DNA of 40,425 bases. Source: Lacticaseibacillus chiayiensis (GTDB taxonomy: Bacteria; Bacillota; Bacilli; Lactobacillales; Lactobacillaceae). A program made the position numbers and the translations under genes. Below, one piece after another: positions 6,542-15,593 of the stretch. The stretch is from assembly GCF_004123795.1 (NCBI RefSeq), contig NZ_MSSM01000034.1, positions 1 to 40,425 of the forward strand, read 5' to 3'. The number at the start of each line of letters is the position of its first letter. Position 1 is the stretch's first letter. The notes under the pieces were generated by a model that searched no databases, had not been told where the DNA came from, and saw nothing but the letters and a program-made list of their open reading frames with translations.

Positions 6542-7064
6542 ATCAGCTAGATTGGTTCTAAACTGCTAAAAAGTCTAATAACGATGGTCACAATGCAATC
6601 TAGAACGATTTATGATTTAACAAGCTCTTTGATTCTGTCCTTGAGTAAGCACGATTCTATAATGATTTAAGCTGTTCCCAATTTATTTTGTATATTAGTA
6701 AAGGCGACACTAAAGTTCAGGAATAATAATCAGGGTGATCAAATACGTCACTAATATTTTATACTTATTTAGTAACAAATGGAAACGTTAATTTTGTTTC
6801 CAATATATAATATAATTAATTCATAGCATATTAAATAATCTTTCTTAAAATTAAGTATTTTATATCAGCTGCTGGAAGCTCCAATGTTCCTTACTCAGGG
6901 AAAACTTCTTCCTTGATGTCCTATTTTCTCTTCAAGTGTAGTGGCAGTGTCCATATACTCATTCTTTTTGTTGCTCTTCACTCTTCATCAGTCAGCCATT
7001 CTTCTGCTCAGTATTGCCTGCTGGTTTGGGGGACAGATAAAGTTTGCCTGTTTACATCAACTAT
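6542..7064. other. Gene-free AT-rich stretch with one operator-like dyad
   Basis: No gene can be supported. TGGAAAC (6780-6786) and GTTTCCA (6796-6802) form a perfect 7-bp dyad with a 9-nt spacer, next to a TA-rich block (TATATAATATAAT). This resembles an operator-promoter remnant. Beyond it, 6860-7060 holds only very short frames on both strands. Confidence 0.4.
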
Positions 7065-7105
7065 CAAAAGACACCCGTGAGAAAATAACTCACCGGTGTC
7101 TTTTT
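7065..7105. terminator. Intrinsic terminator after the amidohydrolase-like gene
   Basis: AGACACCCGTGAG (7069-7081) pairs with CTCACCGGTGTCT (7089-7101), one internal mismatch, with a 7-nt loop. T-runs on both strands make it usable in either direction; it lies about 60 bp past the stop at 7164. Confidence 0.8.
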
Positions 7106-7163
7106 AGCATTTTATTCTGATTCGGATTTTGACAACGCAATCATCGAGATCAAGATGCCTTCT

Positions 7164-7958
7164 TTAATCCAGACGATTCAAAAAATCTATCAAAAAAGCT
7201 AAACGCCTTTGCGCCTGCCCAAAAATATCCGGCTGATAGCGCGTGAGCACTTCTTCGCCAAAAGCCCTGTGCGCGATGTACTGGTCATAGCGCAATTCAA
7301 TTTGAATCGCCGTTATCCCCTGTTGATGCCCATAATAACGTGTGATGTCGCCACCGCGAAATAGGAAATTATTTTCGACAGTCCAACCCTGATCGATCAA
7401 CCGGTTTGTCAGCGCTTGCCGAAATGCTTTGTTGGAAGTCTTGTCATGATCGTTGCCTAAGACAATGGCTTTTGGCTTAACGCCCGGATAATACGGATAT
7501 TGGGCAAAGCTGTGCAGGTCAATTAAATAAGCATGGCCAAATCTTGATTTCTTTTGATACAACAACTTCGTCAGCTGATGACGATAAGGCCAATAAAACA
7601 TGTGGACGCGTTGCTGCATTTGCAAAGTCGTTAAAGGTTTGGCGTATAGTGAATGATCAAATGTGTTGCGTTGATAGATAGTGGCCGAGCGATAATCATG
7701 GTGCGGATTGTAGGTCACTGCGCGGTTGGGATCGGCTACATACCGATTAACATGATTGATCAACGTCGTAAACCCGGCGGCTGGTAAAAAGCGATAGAGT
7801 TCCGGCAAAAACCAATCCGTGTTGGCTAGCACAGCAGTTGGTAACAATGCCTGTTTCATGGAATCAGGAAGCCAAGTGCCGCTGTGCGGTAAACTGATAA
7901 CGACCGGTGAATCATGATCCGGATTCAGCACCGTGTATTTTGCGTTTTGGTCATTCAA
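7164..7958 (-). CDS. N-formylglutamate amidohydrolase family protein
   Basis: A 264-residue cytoplasmic hydrolase of the N-formylglutamate amidohydrolase (HutG/FGase-like) family, metal-dependent enzymes cleaving N-formyl or N-acyl amino acids. Visible family motifs are SLPHSG (residues 22-27), HVNRYVADPNR, LIDLHSF and, near the C-terminus, QIELRYDQY. No histidine-utilisation genes are adjacent, so the true substrate is unknown. The longest frame starts at a GTG at 8006 inside a terminator and is not credible. A TTG at 7958, about 8 nt after AAGGGGGG, is the likely start. Confidence 0.8.
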   Translation of the reverse strand: MNDQNAKYTVLNPDHDSPVVISLPHSGTWLPDSMKQALLPTAVLANTDWFLPELYRFLPAAGFTTLINHVNRYVADPNRAVTYNPHHDYRSATIYQRNTFDHSLYAKPLTTLQMQQRVHMFYWPYRHQLTKLLYQKKSRFGHAYLIDLHSFAQYPYYPGVKPKAIVLGNDHDKTSNKAFRQALTNRLIDQGWTVENNFLFRGGDITRYYGHQQGITAIQIELRYDQYIAHRAFGEEVLTRYQPDIFGQAQRRLAFLIDFLNRLD

Positions 7959-7991
7959 ATATGAATCCCCCCTTATTGCAAACGATGCACC

Positions 7992-8032
7992 GTAAAAAAT
8001 CAGCACCGAACGATTTTCGCCCGATGCTGATT
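7992..8032 (-). terminator. Terminator of the recJ-apt-ybaK-DUF960 operon
   Basis: AATCAGCA pairs with TGCTGATT (about 7998-8032) around a CG-rich interrupted inner stem. On the minus strand it is followed by TTTTTT. It lies between the DUF960-like gene and the amidohydrolase-like gene and separates the two units. Confidence 0.75.
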
Positions 8033-8059
8033 AGCCTTTTTACTTGATTAAGTGCGACA

Positions 8060-8377
8060 TTACGATTCGCGGTGGCCTTCTTCAGGTAAAAGAATAGTTT
8101 GACTTTCACCATCATCGTAAGCCATCACAGTGTCCGGAAAGCTGGGATCGTACGGAAATGGCAGATCCACGGCCATTTCCGTATCGGCCCCTTCTTCACT
8201 AAAATGAACCGTCAGCTTGCCTTGATTATTCTGCAGATCAAAGCGCAGTAAGTTGTTCAGTGGCACCACACCTTGTAAGTTGCGGTCGATGATCATCCAA
8301 ATACTATCGATAATTTCGCCTGGCAAGTTCGAAATGACGCCAAATGTCGCGAATCGACTATGATTTGCTTCAAACAT
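8060..8377 (-). CDS. DUF960-like small protein
   Basis: A 105-residue soluble acidic protein beginning MFEANHSRFATFGVI, with IDSIWMIIDRNL and LLRFDLQN segments that suggest the DUF960 family of Firmicutes; this assignment is moderate. The longer open frame runs back into ybaK in another frame. The ATG at 8377 has AAAGGAG with about 8 nt spacing and lies just past the ybaK stop, so it is clearly the start. Last gene of the recJ-apt-ybaK unit; function unknown. Confidence 0.65.
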   Translation of the reverse strand: MFEANHSRFATFGVISNLPGEIIDSIWMIIDRNLQGVVPLNNLLRFDLQNNQGKLTVHFSEEGADTEMAVDLPFPYDPSFPDTVMAYDDGESQTILLPEEGHRES

Positions 8378-8393
8378 GACTTGGCTCCTTTCC

Positions 8394-8894
8394 TCAGTCC
8401 TGCGTGGCAATATCCGCAAACCGTGCATCGACAAAGTCTGCCAACACTTTGGGATCAATGCCAACGGAACGGCCGACTTTGCCAGCTGATACAATCATTT
8501 GCTGCTGATTTTCGGCCTCTTGACTGATAAAGATCGGGTACTTGTGGCGTTCATGAATGCCAATCGGTGTGTTAGCGCCGTGTTCATAGCCAGTCGTTTT
8601 CACAAGGTCTTTTAACGGCACCATACCCACTTTACGATTGCCGGAGACCTTGCTTAGCTTTTTGTAGTCGACATGCCGATCTAAGGGAACAACGCCAACC
8701 ACTGGCCCGGTCTTGTTGCCGGTCAACACCAGCGTTTTGTAAATCCGATGTTCCGGAACGTCAAGGTGATCGACTTCCAACTGGGCAACGTCGCCCACTT
8801 CTTCGGTCGGAAATTCATAAGGCACGTAGGTAATGCCCGCTTTGTCTAACATTTTTTCGACCAAGGTTTTTTCTGTCTTATGATGTTTAGCCAT
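8394..8894 (-). CDS. ybaK: YbaK/EbsC-family aminoacyl-tRNA deacylase (probable Cys-tRNA(Pro) deacylase)
   Basis: Single-domain trans-editing protein of 166 residues, expected to hydrolyse mischarged Cys-tRNA(Pro). It carries the YbaK pattern: an N-terminal helix, RIYKTLVLTG, VVGVVPLDRHVDYKKLSKV with the conserved lysine region, GYEHGANTPIGI (the conserved GxxxP loop) and a C-terminal VSAGKVGRSVGIDP. The start follows GTGAGGAGGGG by about 6 nt. It lies downstream of apt by 87 bp with no terminator between them, so probably cotranscribed. Interestingly, proS, the enzyme whose error it corrects, is elsewhere in the window. Confidence 0.88.
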   Translation of the reverse strand: MAKHHKTEKTLVEKMLDKAGITYVPYEFPTEEVGDVAQLEVDHLDVPEHRIYKTLVLTGNKTGPVVGVVPLDRHVDYKKLSKVSGNRKVGMVPLKDLVKTTGYEHGANTPIGIHERHKYPIFISQEAENQQQMIVSAGKVGRSVGIDPKVLADFVDARFADIATQD

Positions 8895-8981
8895 TGCGAC
8901 CCCTCCTCACGAAATTTCCATCTGACCTACTCGAAAACCTTCACTTAAAATACTAGGGCAATTGCAGCGAAAATACCACCG

Positions 8982-9509
8982 TCAAGCGCCGGTGTATGCC
9001 ATTAACGTGAACATATCATAGTCCTTGATCTTATCACGGCCATGTAAGTCGCTTAATTCAATCAAAAAGGCTGTACCAACCACCACACCACCCAGTTGTT
9101 CAACTAGGCGAATCGTTGCGGCAATGGTCCCCCCGGTTGCCAGCAGGTCATCACAAACCAGAACCCGTTGACCCGGCTTGATGGCATCCTTGTGTAAATA
9201 AAGGGTCGCTTCGCCATATTCCAGATCATAGCTGGCCTTAACGGTTGGTCGCGGCAGCTTTCCCTTTTTCCGGGCCGGTGCGAAACCAATGCCTAACTTG
9301 TAAGCGACCGGGCAACCAACAATAAAGCCGCGTGCTTCCGGACCGACGATCATCTCAACGCCTTTGTCCTGGGCGTAAGCGGCAATTTCGTCAGTTGCTG
9401 CGGCATAGGCCTTTCCATCCGCCATCAGTGGCGAAATGTCGCGAAAAATAATCCCCGGTTCCGGAAAGTCTTTCACACTTGCGATGTAATCTTTAAAATT
9501 GATGGTCAT
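8982..9509 (-). CDS. apt: Adenine phosphoribosyltransferase
   Basis: Purine salvage: adenine plus PRPP gives AMP and pyrophosphate. The 175 residues match the usual length. The N-terminal [14 protein letters not shown] (15-28), [10 protein letters not shown] (56-65) and the PRPP-binding [13 protein letters not shown] (116-128) are all intact. The recJ stop overlaps the apt ATG (ATGA), an order conserved in Bacillales and lactobacilli where apt follows recJ. The Shine-Dalgarno GAGGTAGGA lies within the end of recJ, so translation is coupled. Confidence 0.97.
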   Translation of the reverse strand: MTINFKDYIASVKDFPEPGIIFRDISPLMADGKAYAAATDEIAAYAQDKGVEMIVGPEARGFIVGCPVAYKLGIGFAPARKKGKLPRPTVKASYDLEYGEATLYLHKDAIKPGQRVLVCDDLLATGGTIAATIRLVEQLGGVVVGTAFLIELSDLHGRDKIKDYDMFTLMAYTGA

Positions 9510-11800
9510 GATCCTACCTCACTGTCTGTATGCTCCGTCAGCAACATCGCCTCCAACTGGACTCGCGGCATGGTTTGCAGCTGCTGGGCAAGCGTCAGAA
9601 ATTCTTCGCGCGCTGCATAAGCCTTTGCTGTTTGCAGCGGCTTCTTGGCCGGTGCTGTGACTGGAGAAATAAAAGCACCATCTATTGTAACAAAGTCAAG
9701 TTCAAAAAACACCTGAATCGCCAAGATCACCTGATGGACCGTCAAGTGCACGGCCTTAGCGATTGCCGGAATATGGTGTTTGTCAAAACCGGGATGGGCC
9801 TTGAGAAAATGCAAAACCGCGCCGAACTCAACGCGAGTCGGAATGGCCACTAAATGACTGGGTGCGCCGTAAAACATGACCGCCACTGGCAGTTGGATTT
9901 GCTGCATGACCGTCCGCAACTGTGCACGATTCTCTGGTAAATCAACCAAAACGGCGTTGGCTAACGGCGTTGTGACTTGTTCAGCCGTCAGTGTCGGGCC
10001 GCCAAAGGAAAATTGTCGCTCGAATTGCTGCTTGACCTTCGCATCAAAAAAGACATAGGTATGACTGCTTTTGAACTGGCTGCCGTCAACAGAAGGCATT
10101 CGCCAATCAATGACTTGCGGTTGCTTGACTTCATAATCTTTTAGCATCAGCTGCAGGCTCTTATTGCCTTGCCAGGTGTTCTGATCCAGTCTGACAGCAA
10201 GCTTAACGGCTTGAGCATCCACCAACGTTGCGGCGGCTTCGCCAAAACCAAAGCCGATAACGTTGATGCCATTGTCTACCTGAAACCTCAGATGATTGTT
10301 CTCTTTGCCGATTTGCTTCACATTCTGAATCACTTGCGGTCGCAATGAAAAAGTGGGTTCGGGATTTCCTTGACCAAAGGGGGCGAGTTGGCGAATCAGT
10401 TCATAATGAGCTAATGTCAAATCATCAATCTCCAGCCGCGCAGCAATCGCCAATGTCGGCTTTGGAACGGTTTTAAGCATGGTTGCAGCTGCGGCTTCCA
10501 TCTGGGCATGAATCGCTGGCAGCTCCTCCGTTTTGGCTGTCAATCCAACCGCCATATGGTGACCACCGAATGCCACCGCTTTGTCCTTAACCGGCTCCAG
10601 GGCCTTAAAAAGATGATAGGCTTCGATAGAGCGACCTGATCCTTTTGCAGTCGTACCATCGTCTTCGATATTCATAATCAGGGTTGGCTTGCCCGTGGCT
10701 TCAACCACTTTGCTGGCAACGATGCCAACAACGCCTTCGTGCCAACCTTTTTTTGCCAGTAGCAGCGTCTTAGCCGCTTGATTCTGCGGTGTCTGGGCCA
10801 TGGCTAGCGCTTCGGCGGCAATTTTGCTCACCAAGCCTTGACGCTCCTGATTCAGCTTGCCTATCTGTTGTGCAAGATCGGCAGCGACATCCTCTTCAAA
10901 AGTCGTCAGCAAGGTAACGCCGGGATTCGCATCACCCATGCGTCCTAGTGCATTCAGTCGCGGACCAATCACAAAGCCGACTGTTGTTTCGTTGACGGTT
11001 TCCGGAGCAACGCCAGCTTCTTTCAGGATTGCAGCAATTCCAACACGCGGCTGGGTCTGAATCATTTTCAAACCCAGCTGCGCGATCACGCGATTCTCAT
11101 CGGTTAGACTAACTAAATCTGCAATCGTCCCTAAGGCAGCCAAATCGATACTTTCAAGCGGTGGTTCGCCAAGCAGTGCGGTTGCCACTTTAAACGCCAC
11201 GCCGGCACCAGAAAGATCGCCAAACGGATAATGACCGTCAGGATGCCGCGGGTGCACGACCGCCACGGCTTTCGGCAGTTGTTTGGGCAGTTCGTGGTGA
11301 TCCGTGACCACGACATCCATTCCGGCTGCTTGCGCCGTGTCAATGACTGACGCACCAGCCACCCCGTTATCAACCGTAATTACCAGTTGCGTACCGGTTT
11401 TCTGCAAGTAGGCGTAGACTTCGGCATTCGGACCGTAACCGTCAGCAAACCGATCCGGAATAAAGACATCAGGATCCGCGCCAAGGCTCTGCAATGTCTC
11501 AAGCATGATCGCGCTGCTGGTCAGGCCATCAACGTCATAGTCGCCGTAAATCGTGATTTTTTCATTGTGTTTGATGGCTTTCAAGATCCGTGCAACGGCC
11601 TTATCCATATCATGTAACGCAAATGGATCGTGTAGCCGAGAGATATCCGGATGCACGAACGCCTCGTAGTCTGATTGACTTTTAATCCCGCGTTGCCACA
11701 ACAAGGTCCCCAAAAAAGCCGGCACCTCGAGCGTTTGGCTTAATTGCTGAACAGTCGCTGAATCCGGTTGTGCTACGAGTTGCCACTGATACTGCGTCAT
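9506..11800 (-). CDS. recJ: Single-stranded-DNA-specific exonuclease RecJ
   Basis: 5'-3' exonuclease on single-stranded DNA, acting in recombination, mismatch and base-excision repair. The 764-residue protein has the DHH-superfamily motifs YGDYDVDG (85-92), ITVDNG (141-146), VVTDHHE (164-170) and VVHPRHPDG, then the DHHA1 region with GGHHMAVG, an OB-like domain and a Firmicute C-terminal extension. The longest frame begins at 11890. The ATG at 11800, preceded by AAAGGA, aligns with the family N-terminus, and a promoter lies within the extension. Coupled to apt. Confidence 0.95.
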   Translation of the reverse strand: MTQYQWQLVAQPDSATVQQLSQTLEVPAFLGTLLWQRGIKSQSDYEAFVHPDISRLHDPFALHDMDKAVARILKAIKHNEKITIYGDYDVDGLTSSAIMLETLQSLGADPDVFIPDRFADGYGPNAEVYAYLQKTGTQLVITVDNGVAGASVIDTAQAAGMDVVVTDHHELPKQLPKAVAVVHPRHPDGHYPFGDLSGAGVAFKVATALLGEPPLESIDLAALGTIADLVSLTDENRVIAQLGLKMIQTQPRVGIAAILKEAGVAPETVNETTVGFVIGPRLNALGRMGDANPGVTLLTTFEEDVAADLAQQIGKLNQERQGLVSKIAAEALAMAQTPQNQAAKTLLLAKKGWHEGVVGIVASKVVEATGKPTLIMNIEDDGTTAKGSGRSIEAYHLFKALEPVKDKAVAFGGHHMAVGLTAKTEELPAIHAQMEAAAATMLKTVPKPTLAIAARLEIDDLTLAHYELIRQLAPFGQGNPEPTFSLRPQVIQNVKQIGKENNHLRFQVDNGINVIGFGFGEAAATLVDAQAVKLAVRLDQNTWQGNKSLQLMLKDYEVKQPQVIDWRMPSVDGSQFKSSHTYVFFDAKVKQQFERQFSFGGPTLTAEQVTTPLANAVLVDLPENRAQLRTVMQQIQLPVAVMFYGAPSHLVAIPTRVEFGAVLHFLKAHPGFDKHHIPAIAKAVHLTVHQVILAIQVFFELDFVTIDGAFISPVTAPAKKPLQTAKAYAAREEFLTLAQQLQTMPRVQLEAMLLTEHTDSEVGS

Positions 11801-11827
11801 ATTGTTTCGTTCCTTTCTAACCGATCC

Positions 11828-11836
11828 AGTATACCA
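11828..11836 (-). promoter_or_regulatory. Extended -10 promoter of recJ-apt-ybaK
   Basis: TGGTATACT on the minus strand (-10 TATACT at 11828-11833), with a weak TTAATT at -35 spacing of 17. It excludes the upstream ATG at 11890 as the recJ start. Confidence 0.65.
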
Positions 11837-11946
11837 GACAAACCGCCGTGAATTAACCGCTTGCCGGAAGTTTTCCTTGTCGTCGGACAATTGAAGCTGT
11901 TGCTTTGCGTTTCCGTAAACCTATCCGTTCGGGCAAGAGAAAGCGT

Positions 11947-11955
11947 GATATAATA
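11947..11955 (+). promoter_or_regulatory. Extended -10 promoter of the acidic-protein gene
   Basis: TGATATAAT (TGn plus consensus TATAAT at 11950-11955); the -35 region is poor. The start site would lie near 11962, leaving a leader of nearly 140 nt before the ATG at 12101. Confidence 0.65.
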
Positions 11956-11961
11956 AAAGTG

Positions 11962-12100
11962 TTAGAAAGCCCTACTCCAGTCAGCGACTTTAACCAGGCA
12001 ATCCTCAATGAATGGATTGTCTTTATTAGACAAAGCGTAGCGAGGCAGTGGTGTGCTCAAAGCCGATCGCCTCTCGTTACGATTTTAAGGAGGAAGCACC
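11962..12100 (+). promoter_or_regulatory. Structured 5' leader of the acidic-protein gene
   Basis: CAATCC (11999-12004) pairs with GGATTG (12014-12019). TGTCT (12018-12022) pairs with AGACA (12028-12032), overlapping the first stem so the two are mutually exclusive. GTAGCGAG (12037-12044) pairs with CTCGTTAC (12073-12080) just before the AAGGAGGAAG ribosome-binding site. It matches no riboswitch class that I recognise. Confidence 0.45.
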
Positions 12101-12472
12101 ATGGCAAAATCTCAAGACCAATTCAATGAAAAGGCCGGCAAGAAGATTACAGTTTCTGACGAAGCAGTCGATAAGGCAGCTAAGCAAATTGAGAAAGTCG
12201 GTTATGTAACGGAAAAAGATGTTCCGGAAATGATCGACCGCGATTACACCCGGGCGTTGTCAAAGAAGGTTTCTGCTAAACTTCACAGCGACAACGATGA
12301 TGATTACTTTTACGAGGAACCGTTCGATTATGAAAACGGGCGAATTGCTAACATCATCTGGGACATGGATAAAATCAAGACCCGCGAAGAAGCCATGAAG
12401 ATTTTGGCAAATGAGCTTGGTTTAACCGTACCAAAGATCGTCATGCGCAAAGTTGACGAACAGGTCTTCTAA
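12101..12472 (+). CDS. Hypothetical acidic protein
   Basis: A 123-residue soluble protein without membrane segment, signal or cysteine. The N-terminal half is mixed-charge and helical; the middle holds a strongly acidic and aromatic patch (SDNDDDYFYEEPFDYENG), and the C-terminus ends KIVMRKVDEQVF. AAGGAGGAAG lies 6 nt before the ATG; an extended -10 promoter and a perfect terminator bracket the gene, so it is a real single-gene unit. I do not recognise a family. The long structured leader suggests post-transcriptional control. Confidence 0.75.
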   Translation: MAKSQDQFNEKAGKKITVSDEAVDKAAKQIEKVGYVTEKDVPEMIDRDYTRALSKKVSAKLHSDNDDDYFYEEPFDYENGRIANIIWDMDKIKTREEAMKILANELGLTVPKIVMRKVDEQVF

Positions 12473-12486
12473 AATTAAATGCAGAC

Positions 12487-12516
12487 AAAAACGATGCAGT
12501 CAAGGCATCGTTTTTT
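12487..12516 (+). terminator. Intrinsic terminator of the acidic-protein gene
   Basis: AAAAACGATGC (12487-12497) pairs perfectly with GCATCGTTTTT (12505-12515), 7-nt loop, ending in a T-run. Starts 15 nt after the stop codon. Confidence 0.9.
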
Positions 12517-12626
12517 CTTGCTGTTAAATGATGCTTCTGTATCAAGGCGGTTCTAATGACGGAAACTGATTAATGCTCATGCGTGCGGCCTTTCAGTAAA
12601 CCAATCATGCATCATCTTGGGAATTG

Positions 12627-12635
12627 TGTGATAAT
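12627..12635 (+). promoter_or_regulatory. Putative extended -10 promoter of the ASCH gene
   Basis: TGTGATAAT (-10 GATAAT at 12630-12635) about 27 nt upstream of the ATG, followed by AAAGGA. No clear -35. Confidence 0.45.
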
Positions 12636-12661
12636 GATGATAAAGAAAGGACGTGAAAGTC

Positions 12662-13138
12662 ATGGCTGATCAGCAAGTATTGGACGACTTTTTTGCTAGA
12701 GCCAAAACAGCATTGGATTTACCAGCCGCAACCTACGAGGACGCGTATCAGCTTGGCGGCCCCGAGTTTGCTGATGAATTGGCGGCGTTGGTTAAAAACG
12801 GCCAAAAAACCGCCACCACCAGCGGCTTTGAACTCTACACGATTGAACAGGATCCCTTGCCGATCGCCGGTGTCTACAACATCATCTTAGATCGTCAGGA
12901 TCGCCCGGTTGCCTTGACTTACACGGACAATGTGTTTGTGACGCCATTTGCAAAGGTCGATGCCACCATTGCCAGACGTGAAGGCGAAGGCTCTAAATCA
13001 TTGGCAAGTTGGCGTAAGATTCATGAAGACTTTTTCAGGAACGAATATCATGCAAATGGCATTCAGTTTGATTCGGTTTCCTCAATGGTCGTTGTTGAAG
13101 AATTTCACACGGTGTTTCCAATTGTTCAAACGAGGTGA
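12662..13138 (+). CDS. ASCH domain-containing protein
   Basis: A 158-residue protein with an ASCH (PUA-like) fold: the family's LVKNGQKTATTSGFELY motif at about 43-59, then GVYNIILDRQDRPVALTYT and the C-terminal W.....EDFF segment. ASCH proteins are predicted RNA-binding or small nucleotide-processing proteins; the precise role of this one is unknown. The frame opens nine nt earlier at a GTG that is too close to AAAGGA; the ATG at 12662 has about 10 nt spacing and gives a typical start. Its stop overlaps the ribosome-binding site of the next gene. Confidence 0.85.
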   Translation: MADQQVLDDFFARAKTALDLPAATYEDAYQLGGPEFADELAALVKNGQKTATTSGFELYTIEQDPLPIAGVYNIILDRQDRPVALTYTDNVFVTPFAKVDATIARREGEGSKSLASWRKIHEDFFRNEYHANGIQFDSVSSMVVVEEFHTVFPIVQTR

Positions 13139-13143
13139 TGAAC

Positions 13144-13365
13144 ATGAGTCTCAAGAATCGCACGGCATTAGCGGAAAAGAAAGTCACAGGGAAACTTGAG
13201 GACATCCCTCACCCTACTTTAGACGCGACCATCTACATCCTTGTTTTCGGCATTACGGCGCTCGGTGGATTGGTTTCCTATGGTGCGTACCAGTTCTTTA
13301 AACCTGAACGTAAGCTGGCGCATAAGGCAAAACATATTGTGGATGATCATCAACGTAAAGGATGA
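13144..13365 (+). CDS. Small one-TM membrane protein
   Basis: A 73-residue protein with a charged N-terminal cytoplasmic region, one membrane segment (about 29-50, IYILVFGITALGGLVSYGAY) and a basic, histidine-containing tail. The GAGG at the end of the ASCH gene is 8 nt upstream of the ATG at 13144; earlier GTG/ATG codons lie against it. It is translationally linked to the ASCH gene and followed by a perfect hairpin. Family unknown. Confidence 0.7.
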   Translation: MSLKNRTALAEKKVTGKLEDIPHPTLDATIYILVFGITALGGLVSYGAYQFFKPERKLAHKAKHIVDDHQRKG

Positions 13366-13407
13366 GACGTTATTGAAACGAAAAAGGCCATACCATACGA
13401 ACAAAAC

Positions 13408-13450
13408 GGGCACTAGAGATTCATGGTTTGTCTCTAGTGCCCATTTGTTT
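13408..13450. terminator. Hairpin between convergent units, probable terminator
   Basis: GGGCACTAGAGA (13408-13419) pairs perfectly with TCTCTAGTGCCC (13431-13442), 11-nt loop. The tails are only moderately T-rich (ATTTGTTT on plus, GTTTTGTT on minus). It sits between the plus-strand ASCH unit and the minus-strand lepA and may end both. Confidence 0.75.
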
Positions 13451-13516
13451 AGTCGCAAAGACACGGTGGTAACTGACATCGTATAGAAGCAAATCGCTAA
13501 TAGCATCGGTTAAGCA

Positions 13517-15355
13517 CTATTTCCCGCGACTCTCTTCGTCGTTCATCTTGAGAATACTCATAAACGCCTCCTGAGGCACCTCCACAGAACCAACCGCCTT
13601 CATCCTTTTCTTACCAGCCTTTTGCTTTTCCAGTAATTTGCGTTTCCGGGTAATGTCACCGCCGTAACATTTAGCCAAAACGTTCTTGCGATAGGCTTTG
13701 ACAGTGCTACGGGCGATGATTTTATTACCGATAGCTGCCTGAATCGGAATTTCAAACTGTTGCCGCGGAATCGTTGTTTTCAATCGCGCAACAATGGCCT
13801 TGCCACGTTCATAGGCAAAGTCTTTGTGAACAATGGTGCTCAGTGCGTCAACCGGGTCGCCATTCAGCAGGATGTCCATTTTGACCAGATCACTTTGACG
13901 GTAACCGATGATTTCGTAGTCTAGACTTGCGTAGCCTTTGGTGCTGCTCTTGAGGTCGTCAAAGAAGTCATAAATGATTTCGGATAATGGCAGTTCGTAG
14001 ATGACATTGACACGATACTTGTCTAAATAATCCATCGTGACAAATTCGCCGCGTTTACGTTGGGACAGTTCCATGACCGGTCCGACATAATCGTTCGGTA
14101 CCATAATCGAGGCTTTCACGTAAGGCTCGCGAATTTCCTTGATTTCGCTTGCATCAGGCATGTCTGCCGGGTTATCAATGGTCTTTTCCGTGCCGTCTGT
14201 CAAAACGACCTGATAATCAACACTTGGCGCCGTCATGATTAAATCCAAGCCGTAGTCGCGTTCTAGACGCTCCTGAACGACATCCATGTGTAACAGCCCT
14301 AAGAATCCGCAACGAAAGCCAAAGCCAAGTGCCTGCGAGGTTTCCGGTTCAAACTCAAGCGCTGCATCGTTAAGCTGCAATTTTTCCAATGCTTCCCGCA
14401 AGTCGTTAAACTTCGCGTTGTCCACTGGAAAAAGTCCGGAATAAACCATTGGCGTGATTTTCCGGTACCCTTTCAGTGGTTCTTTTGCCGGGCGGTCAGC
14501 CAGGGTCACGGTATCGCCAACGCGAGTATCCTGAATGGTTTTGATAGCGGCAGTAATATACCCGACATCGCCAACCATCAGGAAATCACGCTTGACGGCT
14601 TTAGGCGACATAACGCCGACTTCTGTCACCTGAAACTGTTTGCCATTGCTCATCAACTGAATCGTGTCGCCGACTTTAACTTGGCCTTCCTTAACGCGAA
14701 CATCAAGCACCACGCCGCGATAATCGTCGTAAACGGAATCAAAAATCAAGGCTTGTAGCGGTGCGTTCACATCTCCTGAGGGTGCAGGAATATCTTTCAC
14801 AATCCGCTCAAGAATCTCAGGAACGCCGAGTCCGGTTTTACCACTGGCCAAAATGGCATCAGAAGCATCAAGGCCGATCATTTCCTCGATTTCTTCTTTG
14901 ACCACATCCGGCTGCGCACTTGGCAGATCGACTTTGTTGATAACAGGAATAATTTCCAAATCATCATCAATCGCTAAATAAACGTTAGCTAGCGTTTGGG
15001 CTTCGACCCCTTGAGTGGCATCGACAACTAGCAATGCGCCTTCACACGCCGCCAAACTGCGACTGACCTCATAGCTAAAATCAACGTGTCCTGGTGTATC
15101 AATCAAATGGAAGATATAGGTTTCGCCATTTTTGGCTTTATAATGCAATTCGACCGCGTTGAGTTTGATCGTAATCCCGCGTTCCCGCTCAAGTGCCATG
15201 TCATCAAGCACCTGCGCCTGCATGTCGCGCTTGGCAATGGTATCGGTTAATTCCAAAATGCGATCGGCAAGCGTCGATTTGCCATGATCAATATGGGCAA
15301 TAATCGAAAAATTGCGGATATGCTTTTGTCGTTCCAGCATTTCTTCATGATTCAT
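13517..15355 (-). CDS. lepA: Elongation factor 4 (LepA)
   Basis: Ribosome-binding GTPase that promotes back-translocation and aids 30S assembly under stress. The 612 residues match the family. G1 AHIDHGKST (20-28), G3 DTPGH and G4 NKVD are intact; domain II, EF-G-like domains III and V, and the LepA-specific C-terminal domain ([19 protein letters not shown]) follow. An AAAGTAGG site lies about 11 nt upstream of the ATG. It has its own extended -10 promoter beside repeat copy B, and stands next to the dnaK operon, a common arrangement. Confidence 0.97.
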   Translation of the reverse strand: MNHEEMLERQKHIRNFSIIAHIDHGKSTLADRILELTDTIAKRDMQAQVLDDMALERERGITIKLNAVELHYKAKNGETYIFHLIDTPGHVDFSYEVSRSLAACEGALLVVDATQGVEAQTLANVYLAIDDDLEIIPVINKVDLPSAQPDVVKEEIEEMIGLDASDAILASGKTGLGVPEILERIVKDIPAPSGDVNAPLQALIFDSVYDDYRGVVLDVRVKEGQVKVGDTIQLMSNGKQFQVTEVGVMSPKAVKRDFLMVGDVGYITAAIKTIQDTRVGDTVTLADRPAKEPLKGYRKITPMVYSGLFPVDNAKFNDLREALEKLQLNDAALEFEPETSQALGFGFRCGFLGLLHMDVVQERLERDYGLDLIMTAPSVDYQVVLTDGTEKTIDNPADMPDASEIKEIREPYVKASIMVPNDYVGPVMELSQRKRGEFVTMDYLDKYRVNVIYELPLSEIIYDFFDDLKSSTKGYASLDYEIIGYRQSDLVKMDILLNGDPVDALSTIVHKDFAYERGKAIVARLKTTIPRQQFEIPIQAAIGNKIIARSTVKAYRKNVLAKCYGGDITRKRKLLEKQKAGKKRMKAVGSVEVPQEAFMSILKMNDEESRGK

Positions 15356-15395
15356 GTTTAATAGTGCCTACTTTCTAAGCGATCGTTTGTTTTCT

Positions 15396-15404
15396 ATTAT
15401 AGCA
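15396..15404 (-). promoter_or_regulatory. Extended -10 promoter of lepA, abutting repeat B
   Basis: TGCTATAAT on the minus strand (TATAAT at 15396-15401). Repeat copy B begins about 7 nt upstream, so the repeat occupies the -35 region. Confidence 0.65.
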
Positions 15405-15410
15405 GAGCAT

Positions 15411-15552
15411 GAGCTGGCGCGGTTAGAAACCAGAGCGTGAACAGGAGCGCTTAGAAATCGGAGTGTAAGTGGCCTCGCGCCTAAATGGCTGGGCTTTGGC
15501 CATTTAGGCGTGAGGTCCTTACACGTAGATTTCTGCGACTGAGAATGCGTTT
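15411..15552 (+). repeat. Intergenic palindromic repeat, copy B (with duplicated left arm)
   Basis: Same family as 35-154. The left arm occurs twice: a partial one (15411-15438) and a full one ending in GGAGTGTAAG. The central stem CGCCTAAATGGC pairs with GCCATTTAGGCG, a different sequence from copy A yet fully complementary. The outer GAAATC/GATTTC replaces GAAGTC/GACTTC. It lies between dnaJ and lepA. Confidence 0.82.
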
Positions 15553-15593
15553 CCGCAGCCAGGCAAGCTGATTTGGAGTTGCCAGACAGGGAT

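Noticed and set aside
6975-7010. Fragment resembling the start of a MarR-type regulator (EEWLTDEE, minus strand)
   Set aside because: Only eight to nine residues before a stop, and no continued similarity; chance match.
11801-11890. N-terminal extension of RecJ from the ATG at 11890
   Set aside because: A promoter lies inside it and the ATG at 11800 has a ribosome-binding site and the family N-terminus.
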